DNA of 64,000 nt from Desertimonas sp963732335 (GTDB lineage: Bacteria; Actinomycetota; Acidimicrobiia; Acidimicrobiales; Ilumatobacteraceae): positions 62,001 to 126,000 of the forward strand of contig CAVSZO010000032.1 in NCBI GenBank assembly GCA_963732335.1, written 5' to 3'. Positions 1-10,470 of this stretch are shown in pieces (within the stretch, counting starts at the first letter, position 1; each line of letters starts with the position of its first letter). Position numbers and translations under genes: made by a program. A model generated the notes under the pieces. The model searched no databases. It saw only the letters and a program-made list of their open reading frames with translations, and was not told where the DNA came from.

Positions 1-1
1 C

Positions 2-247
2 GCTGTGATGCGCGGGTTGTTGTCGAAGATGGCGGCGATATACGCCATCGGCATCCAGGCCGTGCTGTTCGGCGCCGCCCACTTCGACCCGGACTTCGGG
101 CGCGAGAGCATCGGCCTGATCGTCGCCCTCAGCGTCGCCGGCGCAGGCTTCGGACTGGCGTGCTACCTGCTGCGCAGGCTCGGTCCGGTGATCATCGCCC
201 ACGCGATGATGAACGCCGTCGCCATCACGGTGGTGTTGAACCGTTGA
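2..247 (+). CDS. CPBP-family intramembrane protease, C-terminal part
   Basis: The gene enters from the left edge, so only about the last 80 codons are present. The residues VLFGAAHFD and the closing GPVIIAHAMMNAVA match the second and third conserved blocks of CPBP (Abi, CAAX-protease-like) integral membrane glutamic proteases, each carrying the family histidine inside a hydrophobic helix. The EExxR block with the catalytic glutamate would lie upstream, so activity cannot be judged. The stop TGA overlaps the TTG that may start the next gene. Substrate unknown; some family members process prenylated proteins or confer bacteriocin immunity, but nothing here points to either. Confidence 0.75.
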   Translation, partial: AVMRGLLSKMAAIYAIGIQAVLFGAAHFDPDFGRESIGLIVALSVAGAGFGLACYLLRRLGPVIIAHAMMNAVAITVVLNR

Positions 248-864
248 TTTCCGAGCTGATGCACCTCGGGTTGGAGCGAGCGCGGCGGCTGGGCGCGATC
301 GGTCCCGACACGCGGCGCGGGCGACGCTTCGGCGCCTTCGGCGAGCGCAGTGTGATCTGCTTCCCGCCGGCGGCGATCGTCAACGAGCGCTACATCCACG
401 TCGGGTCGCACACGATGATCGGTCCGCACGTGACCCTCTCGGCGGGGATGGTGCCGGGTCAGGCATGTCTGACCGACCCGGTGGTCCGCATCGGTGACCG
501 CTGCCTTCTCGGGCGCGGCAGCGGAGTCGTCGGTCACCTCTCGATAGTGATCGAGGACGATGTGTGGACCGGCCACAACGTCTACATCACCGACCAGAAC
601 CACGGTTACGCCGACCTCGACGTCCCGATCTCACGTCAGGCCATGCCCGAACGCCCTGTGCGCATCGGCGCCGGGTCGTGGCTCGGCCACGGCACCGTCG
701 TCCTCCCTGGAGCGACGATCGGCCGCCACGTCGTGATCGGCGCCAACAGCGTCGTGCGCGGTGACATTCCGTCCTTTTGCATCGCCGCCGGCAACCCAGC
801 CCGCGTGGTCAAGTGGATTGGTGAGCCCAGCCAGCACAAATCCGCTGCGACAGCTCACCAATGA
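244..864 (+). CDS. Hexapeptide-repeat (left-handed beta-helix) acyltransferase
   Basis: About 206 residues. From roughly residue 45 to 190 the protein shows the [IV]-G-x-x-x-x-[IV] hexapeptide pattern (IGAGSWLGHGTVVLPGATIG, VVIGANSVVRGDIP) and ends with IAAGNPARVVKWIG, the classic C-terminus of the maa/vat/wcaF-type O-acetyltransferases. The segment YITDQNHGY contains the family's catalytic histidine. Start chosen at TTG 244, overlapping the upstream stop by TTGA; ATG 259 is the alternative. The acceptor is unknown; sugar or antibiotic acetylation are both usual for this fold. Intact frame. Confidence 0.82.
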   Translation: MISELMHLGLERARRLGAIGPDTRRGRRFGAFGERSVICFPPAAIVNERYIHVGSHTMIGPHVTLSAGMVPGQACLTDPVVRIGDRCLLGRGSGVVGHLSIVIEDDVWTGHNVYITDQNHGYADLDVPISRQAMPERPVRIGAGSWLGHGTVVLPGATIGRHVVIGANSVVRGDIPSFCIAAGNPARVVKWIGEPSQHKSAATAHQ

Positions 865-873
865 TGGGCGGGG

Positions 874-1384
874 TCAGTTGGCCAAGTCGCGCGGCGGTGC
901 GCAGCTGGGCATCTCGTTGTCGCCGGCGAACTGCTCGAGCTTCTCGCTGATCGGGATCCCATCGACCGCCGTTTCTCGGAACGGCTCGTTCTCGCCAGCT
1001 CGCAGCCGCTCGGTGAACGTCCGCCGGTTCTCGAGGTACGTGCGATAGTCCGCCTCCCACTGCGGCACGATCGCCATGCCCTTGTCGTCGCTCGGCGTGA
1101 CGGCAACCACGTCGTCGAGCATCGACTCGACGATGTCTGTCGCCCGGTCGACGATCGCGGCGCGCTCGGCCAGCATCGCTGGATTCTCCGCGTCGACAAC
1201 CCGCTCGTCGAGGAGCCCCTCGCGTTCGCTCCTGGGCGGCGACACAGATCGACTCGGCTCGCGACGCCCACCCCCGGTCACCGATCTTGTTGACGGCCTC
1301 CTTGGAAGCGAAGAACAGTGCCCAGATCCAGAACGCCGCCAATCCGGCGACGGCAACGATGATGACACTCCGCCACAACCTCAC
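874..1384 (-). CDS. Conserved hypothetical single-pass membrane protein, frame broken
   Basis: Starts at GTG 1384, which overlaps the DoxX stop by GTGA, so the two genes are translationally coupled. The N-terminus (RLWRSVIIVAVAGLAAFWIW) is one membrane-spanning segment, followed by a soluble domain of about 130 residues with one Cys early and one near the C-terminus. A single-base shift near 1225 separates the N-terminal part from the rest (LLDERVVDAENPAM and onward); joining the frames gives one protein of about 170 residues. I do not recognise the family; similar small anchored proteins are common next to membrane genes in actinobacteria. Confidence 0.6.
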
Positions 1385-1890
1385 GCCATCGCCTTGGCGT
1401 GGTCGGGTCGATAGCACGTGGCCAACAGGGCGGCTCCCGACCCAACTCCGAGCAGGCCGGCGATCAACGCCCCCGTCCACCCTGTCCACTCGATGTCGAA
1501 GGCGTGATCGAGGCTGAACCGCCCCGGCCCGATCGTCCCCACAGCCCACGCCACCACGGCGATGGCGGCGACGTACTCCCACCCGTGGTTCGTGATCATG
1601 AACCCGTTGTTGCGGTGCACGGCCCAGAAGGCCACCGTCATCAGGCCGATCATGCCGGCGGCGGCCAACGGGGTGAGCAACCCGGCGGCGAACAGCAGCC
1701 CGGTGCCGATCTCGGTACCCGCGGCCAGACGAGCCTGCAGGGCCGGCCACTTCATTCCGATCGAGTCGAACCACTGTGCTGTGCCCGGAAGTCGCCCGCC
1801 GCGAAACACCTTGTTGTAGCCGTGGGCGGCGAGACCGAGCCCGAAGGCGACACGAACGACGAGCAGGGCAACGTCGAGCTGATCATTCAT
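1381..1890 (-). CDS. DoxX family membrane protein
   Basis: 169 residues with four predicted membrane helices and the DoxX-family opening, in which a conserved Arg sits early in the first helix and is followed by GLAAHGYNKVF. The family includes the quinol oxidase subunit DoxD/DoxX and many small redox-associated membrane proteins of unknown function. Intact frame from ATG 1890. It is divergent from the ABC exporter at 1926 with only about 35 bases between, so the promoters must be tightly packed. Exact role not inferable. Confidence 0.8.
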   Translation of the reverse strand: MNDQLDVALLVVRVAFGLGLAAHGYNKVFRGGRLPGTAQWFDSIGMKWPALQARLAAGTEIGTGLLFAAGLLTPLAAAGMIGLMTVAFWAVHRNNGFMITNHGWEYVAAIAVVAWAVGTIGPGRFSLDHAFDIEWTGWTGALIAGLLGVGSGAALLATCYRPDHAKAMA

Positions 1891-1925
1891 CGCGGGGACG
1901 GTAGCGCCCTGGTAGACAGGGACAA

Positions 1926-3707
1926 ATGGAATCGCCGCCGGATCGTCAAGGCGACGGACGGCTGCGCAGGAGCGCGCGCATGGTCCGGGCGATGGTCGGC
2001 ATGCACCGGCGACCGTTCATCATCGCCGTGATCGGCGCCGCCATCTTTGCGACATGCACGGTGCTGTCGAGCATTGCCGTGCAGTGGGTGACCGACCACG
2101 TGATCCTCCCTCGCTTCGAGGAGGGCGAGGTCGCCACGTCGACGCTCGTCGCCGGCGTCGTGTTCCTCGGCGCTGTCGGCGTTGGCCGCGCCGGTGCTGT
2201 TGTCATGCGGCGAGTGTTCGCCGGGATCACCCAGTTCCGCGTCGGTGCGACGTTGGCGAGCGGTGTTCTCGATCGATTGGTCCGCCAGCCGATCTCCTGG
2301 CATCAGCGTCGCCCCGACGGAGACCTCGTTGGGCGCGCCAGCGTCGACACGGACACGGCGATCGCCGTCCTCGCGCCGATCCCGTACTCCACCGGCACGG
2401 TGCTGATGATCATCCTCTCGTCCGTGTGGTTGCTCGTCACCGACCTTGTTCTCGGCGCCATGGCGATCGCCGTGTTCCCGATCCTGTTGGTGACGAACGT
2501 GGCGTATCAGCGTCGCGTCGACCGTCACTTCGACGCCGCCCAGGCCGAACTCGGCCGGCTGTCGGCGAGTGTCCACGAGAGCTTCGAGGGAGTCCAGCTC
2601 GTCAAGGCCTACGGCGCCGAGCGACGCGAGACCGAGCGGCTGTCGGAGATCGCCGGGCGGGTGCGTGACTCGCGTATCCGCGCCGTTCGGCTACGCGCCA
2701 CGTTCGAAGCCGTGCTCGACGTGCTGCCGTCGCTGGCGAACGTCGCCATCGTCGTCGTCGGCGCCTAGCGGGTGCAGAGCGGTGACCTCAGCATCGGCGA
2801 GCTGACCAGCTTCATCTACCTGTTCACCCTGCTCGTGTTCCCGCTGCGGCTGATCGGCTACGTCCTGTCGGCGATGCCGTTCTCGCTGTCGGGCTGGACA
2901 CGCGTCCGGGAGGTGCTCGACGAGCCGATCGAACCCGACCCACACGCCGCTGTCGCTACGGCGCCCGACGGTGTCGGACTGCGACTCGACGACGTCTCGT
3001 TCACGTTCGCCGGTGAAGCCGAGCCAGCCGTCGGCGACGTCTCGCTGACGGTTCCGACAGGGCGCGTCGTCGCGGTCGTCGGGCCTACCGGAGCCGGCAA
3101 GAGCACGCTCGTCGAGCTGTCCGGCGGTCTCGTCGCCCCCGACAGCGGCACCGTGGCGACCAGTCCAGGGGCGCGATCACTGGTCTTCCAGGAGGCGTTC
3201 TTGTTCGCCGGGACGATCCGCGACAACGTGGCGATGGACGGCGCCTTCGACGACGAGCGGACGTGGGAGGCCCTGCGCATGGCGCGCGCCGACGACTTCA
3301 TCGCCGATCTGCCAGACCGCCTCGACACGGTGGTGGGGGAGCGCGGCGTGAGCCTGAGTGGCGGTCAGCGCCAGCGTGTCGCCCTGGCCCGGGCGCTCGT
3401 CAGGCAGCCGTCGCTGCTGCTGCTCGACGACACCACGTCGGCGCTCGACCCAGCCACCGAACGAGCCGTGCTGGCGAACCTGCGCGGTGCCTTGGCTGGC
3501 ACGACGGTGCTGATGGTTGCGTCGCGTCCGTCGACGATCGCCCTCGCCGACGACGTCATCTACGTCGAGCGTGGCACCGTTGTCGACCACGGTACGCACA
3601 CCGAGTTGATGTCCCGCAGCGCGGCATATCGCCAGCTGGTCGAAGCGTTCGAGGCCGATCGCACCGAAGCCGGCGCCAGCGCCATGCTGGGAGTCGCTGG
3701 TGACTGA
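1926..3707 (+). CDS. ABC exporter half-transporter with degenerate NBD (in-frame TAG)
   Basis: Type IV ABC exporter half: transmembrane domain to about residue 330, then an ATPase domain with Walker A GPTGAGKST, signature LSGGQRQR and Walker B LLLLDDTTSALD. The residue after the Walker B Asp is Asp instead of the catalytic Glu, which marks a degenerate ATP site as in one half of heterodimeric exporters of the TM287/TM288 type. The reading frame is interrupted by one TAG at 2766-2768, between VVVGA and RVQSGDLS; relatives usually have Trp near here, so TGG to TAG by error or a true nonsense mutation are both possible. The downstream gene overlaps by 8 bases and encodes the partner half. Confidence 0.85.
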
Positions 3708-5569
3708 CTTGCTCGTCGAGCCGAGCGGTCGCTTCGCGCCCCCGCCCGAGAGGTACTCGGCCGTGCACACGATCGGGCGAGGGCTGGAGGAGGCGCCGAT
3801 CCTGCGCCAGGGTCTCGGAGTCACCTGGATGTTGGCGGTCGTCGGCGCCGATGGGGCGGGTCGTGGTGCCGGTCCTCCTGCAGCAGGCGATCGACCGCGG
3901 CATCAGCGGCGAGGAAGGCGTCCGCGTCGGCGTCGTCGGCGTACTTGCCCTGATTGCAGCCGTCGCCCTCGTCATCTCGGGAATCGCCCAGCGGCAAGCG
4001 GTCGTGCGCCTCGGGCACGCGGAGTGAGGAGGCCTTGTTCCACCTGCGCGGCCGGCTGATCGGCCACATCCACCGGCTCAGCCTCGCCGACCACAACGAG
4101 GAGCGCCGGGGCGCCCTCGTCGCCCGGGTGACGAGCGACATCGAGACGCTGACGCAGTTCTTCCAATGGGGCGGGATGACGTGGCTGCTCAACGGCCCGC
4201 TGATGTTGATCGTCGGCGCCGTGATGCTCGCCTACGACTGGGGTCTCGCCCTCGTCGCCTTCGCCCTCGCCGCCCCGCTGGCGATCGTCCTGCGGATCGT
4301 CCAGCGCCACCTGGTTGCTGCCTACGAAGCGGCCCGCGAGCGCAACGGGGAGATGATGGCGGCGATCAGCGAGGTCGTCGGCGGGGCCGAGACGATCCGT
4401 GCCTATGACGCCGGCGAGGCATTCGGCGCCCACGCCGTGGACGCCGTCGACCGGCGCAAATCGGCGCAGATCCGTGCCGGCGTGATCGGGTCGTTGCTGT
4501 TCCCGTCAGGAGAGCTGTTCTCGGTGTTGACGGTGTGCGGGGTGATCACGATCGGGGTGCTGCGCGGCCCGTCGAGTGGCCTCACCGCCGGGGCGATGAT
4601 CGGCTTCGTCTTCCTGACCTACCGCTTCCTCGAGCCGATCGCCGAGTTCACCGAGGTGCTCGACCAGACCCAGACCGCCGTCGCCGGGCTGCGCCGCGTG
4701 CTCGGGATCCTCGACATGGCGACCGGACCGCCCTCGACCGACCGGCCGGTGTCGCTGCCCGCAGGGTGAACTCGACATCGTCGTTCGCAACGTGACGTTC
4801 GCCTATCCGACGCGCGGAATCACGACGTCGCTCGACGAGGCGGTGCTGCGCGACGTCGACGTGACGATCCCGGCCGGCCAGCAGGTCGCCCTGGTCGGGG
4901 CCACCGGCTCGGGCAAGACGACCCTGGGACGGCTGATCGCCAGGTTCGCCGACCCGACGGTCGGCGAGCTGTACCTCGGCGGGGTGCCGTTGCAATGCGT
5001 CGCCAACGACGAGTTGCGCGCAGCGCCTCGTCGTCGTGTCCCAGGAGCCGTTCCTGTTCGACGACAGCATCGCCGCGAACGTCGGGTTCGCCAAACCTGG
5101 TACGTCGATTCCCGACATCGAGGCAATGGTTCGTCACCTCGAGCTCGACGACTGGATCGACACGCTCACGGACGGGCTGATGACGAAGGTGGGCGAGCGT
5201 GGCGAGAACCTTTCGGCCGGGGAGCGCCAGCTCGTCGCCCTGCTGCGGGCGGGAATCGCCGACCCGGACGTCCTCGTCCTCGACGAGGCGACGTCGTCAG
5301 TCGATGCCCTGACCGAGGTGCGCATCTCGCGGGCGTTGAGCCGCCTCGCCGAGGGGCGCACGACGATCGCCATCGCCCACCGCCTGTCGACGGCGGCACG
5401 GGCCGACCGGGTTCTCGTCCTCGACGAGGGCGTGCTGGTCGAGGACGGCACGCACGACGAACTCGTCAACGCCGGCGGCGTGTACAGCCGCCTGTACGAC
5501 GCCTGGATGGTGGCCACGCACGAGGCTGTCGCACGAACGGTCGATCGGCCGACCGCAGCGTCCCGATGA
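3700..5569 (+). CDS. ABC exporter half-transporter with canonical NBD, several frame breaks
   Basis: Second half of the exporter pair. Pieces in order: N-terminus from GTG 3700, membrane domain (MGRVVVPVLLQQAIDRG... LTYRFLEPIAEF), then the ATPase domain with Walker A GATGSGKTT, signature LSAGERQLV and canonical Walker B VLVLDEATSSVD. Frames change near 3850, 4017, 4765 and 5020; at 4017 deleting one base restores RLGTRSEEALFHL. With the degenerate site in the upstream gene and a consensus site here, the pair fits an asymmetric heterodimeric exporter of lipids or drugs. The substrate cannot be read from sequence. Confidence 0.85.
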
Positions 5570-5579
5570 GATCCCCAGT

Positions 5580-6288
5580 CGCCGAAGTCGAGGCCGAACG
5601 GGGGCGGACCGGTGCACGTCGACGACCTCGCAGGTCGACATCGGACGGCGCTGCCGAGGAGGTCGAGGTCGTCGGCGATGCGGAACGGTACGGGCGTCCC
5701 GGGGCGGACGTCGTCGACCTCGATCACGACCCGGTGCCTGCTGGACGGCAGCGGACCGACACGGACGACGATCCGATAGTCGCTCGACCGGTCACCGAGG
5801 TTCTCGATCGTTCCCTCGATCCTCACCAGTCCGTCGCCGGCTGACGCACGGTTGCACGTCGACGATCGCTGGGGGTTCGTCGACGAAGTCGTCCAGGGCG
5901 TTGGTGACCGCCCGTGTGGTCACCACGCCGAGGACGACGAGCACCAGCCCAGCCAGCCGGTGATCACGCCGGTGAGGGCGAAGCCGCGCGGGTCGCCGCG
6001 TCGCCGCAACACGATCGCTCCGAAGATGATCCCGAGAACGGCACACACCGCGCCGACCACGAACACGAACGGCATCCACCCGGTGGTCACGCCGACGATG
6101 CCGAGCACCATGCGCCGCAGTTGCCCGCCCATCCCTGGGTCTGCCCGGGGTGCCGAGGGATCGACGAATCGCCGCCCGGCAGCGCTGACGTCAGCGGTCC
6201 AGGTCTCGCCGTTGAAGTACCGCAGCTCGTAGCGCGCGGCCGGATCGGGATGCCAACCGACTCGGAACGGCGGCGGTGGCTGGCCCAC
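5580..6288 (-). CDS. DUF2510 and DUF4190-like membrane protein, frame broken
   Basis: Begins at ATG 6288 with a DUF2510 module (FRVGWHPDPAARYELRYFNG, with conserved tryptophans), followed by two hydrophobic helices separated by a short basic loop (VLRRRGDPRG), typical of actinobacterial DUF4190-type proteins, then a third helix and an extracytoplasmic domain (VRIEGTIENLGDRSSDYRIV) resembling the beta-sandwich tails of such proteins. Frame changes near 5960 and 5850; the C-terminus is not resolved, because no stop codon occurs in the expected region in any frame, so the end given is approximate. Convergent with the ABC exporter. Function unknown. Confidence 0.65.
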
Positions 6289-6377
6289 GGCCGCCGAGAT
6301 TACGTGGCCCCCTTGGGCGGAAGCGGTGAACTAGCTGGCCGCGGTGAGGTCCGGGACCACCGACGATCGACCGAGCC

Positions 6378-7013
6378 TCATCGGACGAACTCCCCGCGGA
6401 GGGCCTCGCAGTCGTCGATCGTGGCAGTCAACAAGGTGAGCAGCACATCGTCACGGTCGCCGCCGCACCCTTCGGCGATTCCGCCGACTGACAGCAGGAC
6501 GATGCTCGGAGCGCTGCGCCGGTGGAACCGCGCGGTCGGTACAGGGCGGTCACCGCAGTACTGCCGCGCCCAGCGCTCGGCGGAAGGGACCGCCGACAGT
6601 GCCTCTCGACCGACGTCGGAGAGCGACGTGGCCGGCCTCCCGTCGAGCTCGGCGAGCACCCGCTCGCACGTCAGCAGTCCGACCGCCAGGGCGCGTTGGT
6701 GCTCGAAGCTGACCTGCGGCAGCGCCGTCACCGCCGCCCGTCTGGCGATCACTGCGTTCCACCGAGGGTCGTCGCTCTGCAGCCCGATCACCGACGGGAT
6801 CAACCCGGTCAATCGCTGGCGGGCGTCGTCGGACGTGTTGTCGTTGACCAGCCGGGCGACGGCGGCCAGCAGCGGGTGGGTGCACCGGGGATGGTCGCTC
6901 CAGCTCTCGCCGGCGAGGTAGGACGCAAACTCCATGAAGCACGCCCCCTTTCGCGGCGAGCGGTGCTTCCCCCTGGTCAGCATCGGGACGAGTGTCGGAG
7001 TTGCTGTTGTCAT
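6378..7013 (-). CDS. Conserved actinobacterial protein of unknown function
   Basis: 211 residues from ATG 7013; a longer reading from 7049 is possible but lacks support. The segment FMEFASYLAGESWSDHPRC followed by THPLLAAVARLVND is strongly conserved in actinobacterial hypothetical proteins, and the Cys/His residues in GACFMEF and SDHPRCTHP could bind a metal, which is my inference. No signal peptide; one weakly hydrophobic stretch near the C-terminus (APSIVLLSVGGIA). Divergent from ctaA with an intergenic gap of about 85 bases. Intact frame. Confidence 0.6.
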   Translation of the reverse strand: MTTATPTLVPMLTRGKHRSPRKGACFMEFASYLAGESWSDHPRCTHPLLAAVARLVNDNTSDDARQRLTGLIPSVIGLQSDDPRWNAVIARRAAVTALPQVSFEHQRALAVGLLTCERVLAELDGRPATSLSDVGREALSAVPSAERWARQYCGDRPVPTARFHRRSAPSIVLLSVGGIAEGCGGDRDDVLLTLLTATIDDCEALRGEFVR

Positions 7014-7083
7014 GGCACGCCCCCAAGGAGCGGAGTTCGTCGCTCTCAAGTCTGCCCTATGCGGGCCCCCCTTGTCACAGCCG

Positions 7084-7089
7084 TAATCT
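7084..7089 (+). promoter_or_regulatory. TAATCT -10 box ahead of ctaA
   Basis: TAATCT lies 8 bases before the ATG at 7098. This spacing would place the transcript start at or beside the start codon. Part of a pattern seen at about a dozen genes here. Confidence 0.4.
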
Positions 7090-7097
7090 GTCGAGGG

Positions 7098-8032
7098 ATG
7101 AAATTGTCGCCGTCGCAGTACCGGGCCGTCACCTTCGGCGCCCTGTTGGCGATCTGCGCGATCATCGTCACGGGCGCCGCGGTGCGCCTCACCGGGTCGG
7201 GTTTGGGGTGCGCCGATTGGCCGGCGTGCAGCAGCACCAAGTTCATCGACGTCTCGTCACGGCACGCCGCGATCGAGCAGCTCAACCGCCTGTTCACCGG
7301 CCTCGTCAGCGTTGCCGTCATCGCCGCCGTGCTCGGCTCGCTCGTCCGGGTTCCCCGCCGGCGCGATCTGACCCTGCTGTCGCTCGGCCTCGTCGCCGGC
7401 GTCCTCGCCCAGATCGTGCTGGGCGGCATCACGGTGCTCGTCGACCTCCACCCGGTTGCGGTCCAGGGGCACATGATCCTGTCGTTGATCCTCGTCGCCA
7501 ACGCCGTCGTGCTCGTCCACCGCGCCTCGGAGCCCGACGACGGGTTGGCGGTCCGCCCGGTGTCTCCGGAGATCAGCCGTCATACCGTCGGGATCGCCGT
7601 GCTGACCGCGGTGGCCCTCGTCACCGGCACCGTCGTCACCGGCGCCGGCCCGCACGCCGGCGACGAGGAGGTCCGCCGTTTCGGTGTCGAGATCGCCGGC
7701 GCAGCGCGGGTCCACGGCACGACCGTCGTCCTCGCCGTGGCGGCGATGGTGGCGCTCGCGTGGCGCCTGCGATGGCGGCCGGCCGAGCGGGCCGAGCTCG
7801 CCGAGTGGATGTCGGCGTGGATCTTCGTCGCCCTGCTCCAGGGGGCGATCGGCTACATCCAGTACTTCAGCGAAGTGCCGGCGCTGCTCGTCGGGCATCC
7901 ACGTGTTCGGCGCCACGGTGCTGTGGGCGATCACCGTTGCCATGGTCGTGCGAACGCTCCCGGCGCGCCGGTCCGGTGCCGGCCGGCGACGGCGCCCGGG
8001 CCGCCGCATCGGCGGTGCCGGTGACTCCCTGA
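7098..8032 (+). CDS. ctaA: Heme A synthase (COX15/CtaA)
   Basis: Multi-pass membrane enzyme that oxidises the heme O methyl group to make heme A for aa3-type cytochrome oxidase. The N-terminus has the diagnostic VTGAAVRLTGSGLGCADWPAC segment with the family cysteine pair region, then helices with histidines in HAAIEQLNRL, LHPVAVQGHM and ARVHGTTVV that fit the heme ligands of the two four-helix bundles. A one-base insertion near 7897 separates the last helix (IHVFGATVLWAITVAMVVRT); removing one G restores it. The extreme C-terminus is uncertain: stops at 8032 or 8100 fit two frames. Its presence implies aerobic respiration with an aa3 oxidase. Confidence 0.88.
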
Positions 8033-8055
8033 CGGCCGTTGACCGCCCGAGGCGC

Positions 8056-8083
8056 TTGAACGAGTCAGAGCGCGCGTTAAGGT
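8056..8083 (+). promoter_or_regulatory. Possible promoter upstream of the binding-protein gene
   Basis: TTGAAC at 8056-8061 and TAAGGT at 8078-8083 are 16 bases apart and lie about 60 bases before ATG 8144. The match is modest and rests on sequence alone. Confidence 0.3.
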
Positions 8084-8143
8084 GTCCGCACCCACGATGA
8101 CCGGGTAATCCGGCCCGTCATGAACTGGGGGGAGTTACAACCG

Positions 8144-9579
8144 ATGCAACGATCAAGATCACGCCGCGGCGTCGCGGCGATGGTCCTGGGGGCGGCGCTC
8201 GTCGCGATTCGCCCAGGGGACCAGCTTCTGCCACGCGAGACCACGTGCCTGGCACCGAACCGGCGGGCACGGACCGGCGGGCACGGAACCGGCGGGCACC
8301 GAGCCGGCGGGCACTGGCCGGCGGGCACGGCGGCGGCGGCGGCGAAGTCGTGCAGTGCGGCTTCGCGCCGAGCGACACGACCGACGGCGACATCGCCGGG
8401 TTCGCCGGCACGACCCCGCCGACCGAGCTCACGCCCGAGTTCTTCGACCGACTCTGCGGCGTCGACCCGGACCTCCAGGACCTCAACTACGCGGCGGAGT
8501 CCTACGACGCCGTCGTGATCATCGCCCTGGCCGTCGAGGCTGCGCAGGACGACGGCATCGCCCACGCCAGCGAGATCAACGGCGTCACCAGGGACGGCAC
8601 GAAGTGCACGACGTTCGCCGAGTGCCGTGACCTGCATCGCCGCCGGCGAGGACATCGACTACGACGGCGCCTCCGGGCCGCTCGAGTTCGACGGCAACGG
8701 CGAGCCGCCGGTCGCCAGCTACGGCCTGTTGAGGATGGGCGACAACAACCGCATCGACCCGACGCTCACCGAGTACATCGAGGTCGAGGGCGAGCCGCAG
8801 TTCCCCGAGGACGTCCCGGTCGAGGGCACCCGCGAGGGTGACGGCGTCCTGACGATCGGTCAGCTGCTGCCCGCAGACGGGCTCGCTGGCGTTCCTCGGA
8901 CCACCCGAGTTCGCCGGCGTCGACCTCGCGGTCGAGGAGATCAACGAGGCCGGTGGCGTGCTCGGCGCAGCACGTCGTCAACATCCCCGGCGACTCCGGC
9001 GACACGACGACGAACCAGGCCGACCAGACGATCGACCGCCACCTGGCGGAGAACGTCGACGCCATCATCGGCGCCGCGTCGTCGAGCGTCACGCTGACGG
9101 TGATCGACAAGATCGCCGCCGCCGGCGTCACGATGTTCTCGCCGGCGAACACGTCGACGGAGCTGTCGGGCTACGACGACAACGGTCTGTACTTCCGCAC
9201 CGCGCCGCCCGACATCTACCAGGGCGACGTGCTCGGCCAGTTCGTCATCAACGACGGCAACCAGTCGGTGGCGATCATGAACCTCAACGACAGCTACGGC
9301 AACAGCCTCGCCGATCAGGCGACGGCGACGATCGAGGAGTCCGGCGGCGAGGTCGTCGAGCGCATCGTCTACGACCCGGCGGCGACGTCGTTCGACAGCG
9401 AGGTCGGCCAGCTCGCCGCGGCCGACGCCGACGCGATCATCGTCATCGGCTTCAACGAGTCGTCGCGGATCCTGCGGGCGATGGTCGAGCAGGGCATCGG
9501 CCCTCGCGACGTCCCCGTCTACGGCTCCGACGGCAACATCGGCAACGCCCTCGGCGTCGACTTCGACGCCGGCAACTGA
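8144..9579 (+). CDS. Branched-chain amino acid/amide ABC binding protein with halves in reversed order
   Basis: Belongs to the LivJ-like (Peripla_BP_6) family. Order seen: an N-terminal signal sequence (RRGVAAMVLGAALVA), a low-complexity PAGTE-type linker, then residues normally at the C-terminal end of this family (TTPPTELTPEFFDRL, ESYDAVVIIALAVEAA, GPLEFDGNGEPPVASYG), then the normal N-terminal half (GVLTIGQLLP, EFAGVDLAVEEINEAGG, FSPANTSTELSGYDD, YGSDGNIGNALGVDF) and a stop. The stop falls where the C-terminal half would usually continue. Breaks near 8632, 8870 and 8970 are each repaired by removing one base. It may be a circular permutation, two truncated tandem paralogs, or an assembly error. 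Confidence 0.75.
8251..8330 (+). repeat. Imperfect tandem repeat encoding PAGTE-like linker
   Basis: Five to six imperfect copies of a 14-15 base unit (ggcaccgaaccggcg and variants) lie just after the signal-sequence region of the binding protein. In one frame it reads as repeated P-A-G-T-E, a typical disordered linker after the lipoprotein anchor in actinobacterial binding proteins. Two units are one base short, so the frame is uncertain. Confidence 0.7.
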
Positions 9580-9606
9580 CCAAGTCCACTAGCTCAGCTA
9601 GCAGCG

Positions 9607-9633
9607 AGAGCCCGGGCCGTTGGCCCGGGCTCT
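9607..9633. terminator. Bidirectional intrinsic terminator between convergent liv genes
   Basis: A perfect 12-base inverted repeat (agagcccgggcc) around the 3-base loop gtt, followed on the plus strand by a short T run and mirrored by an A-containing flank on the minus strand. It lies 28 bases after the binding-protein stop and about 80 bases beyond the end of livF, so it can serve both transcripts. Confidence 0.85.
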
Positions 9634-9716
9634 TTCGCGTTGCTCGGATCGCTGGCCATCGGAGTCTACGTGTCGACGTGCCCGCGGACACTCCATCCTG
9701 GCGACGCAACCGTGCG

Positions 9717-10466
<750 letters not shown>

Positions 10467-10470
<4 letters not shown>

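Noticed and set aside
8251..8330. Possible CRISPR or minisatellite
   Set aside because: Units are 14-15 bases with no spacers and encode a PAGTE-type linker in a secreted protein.
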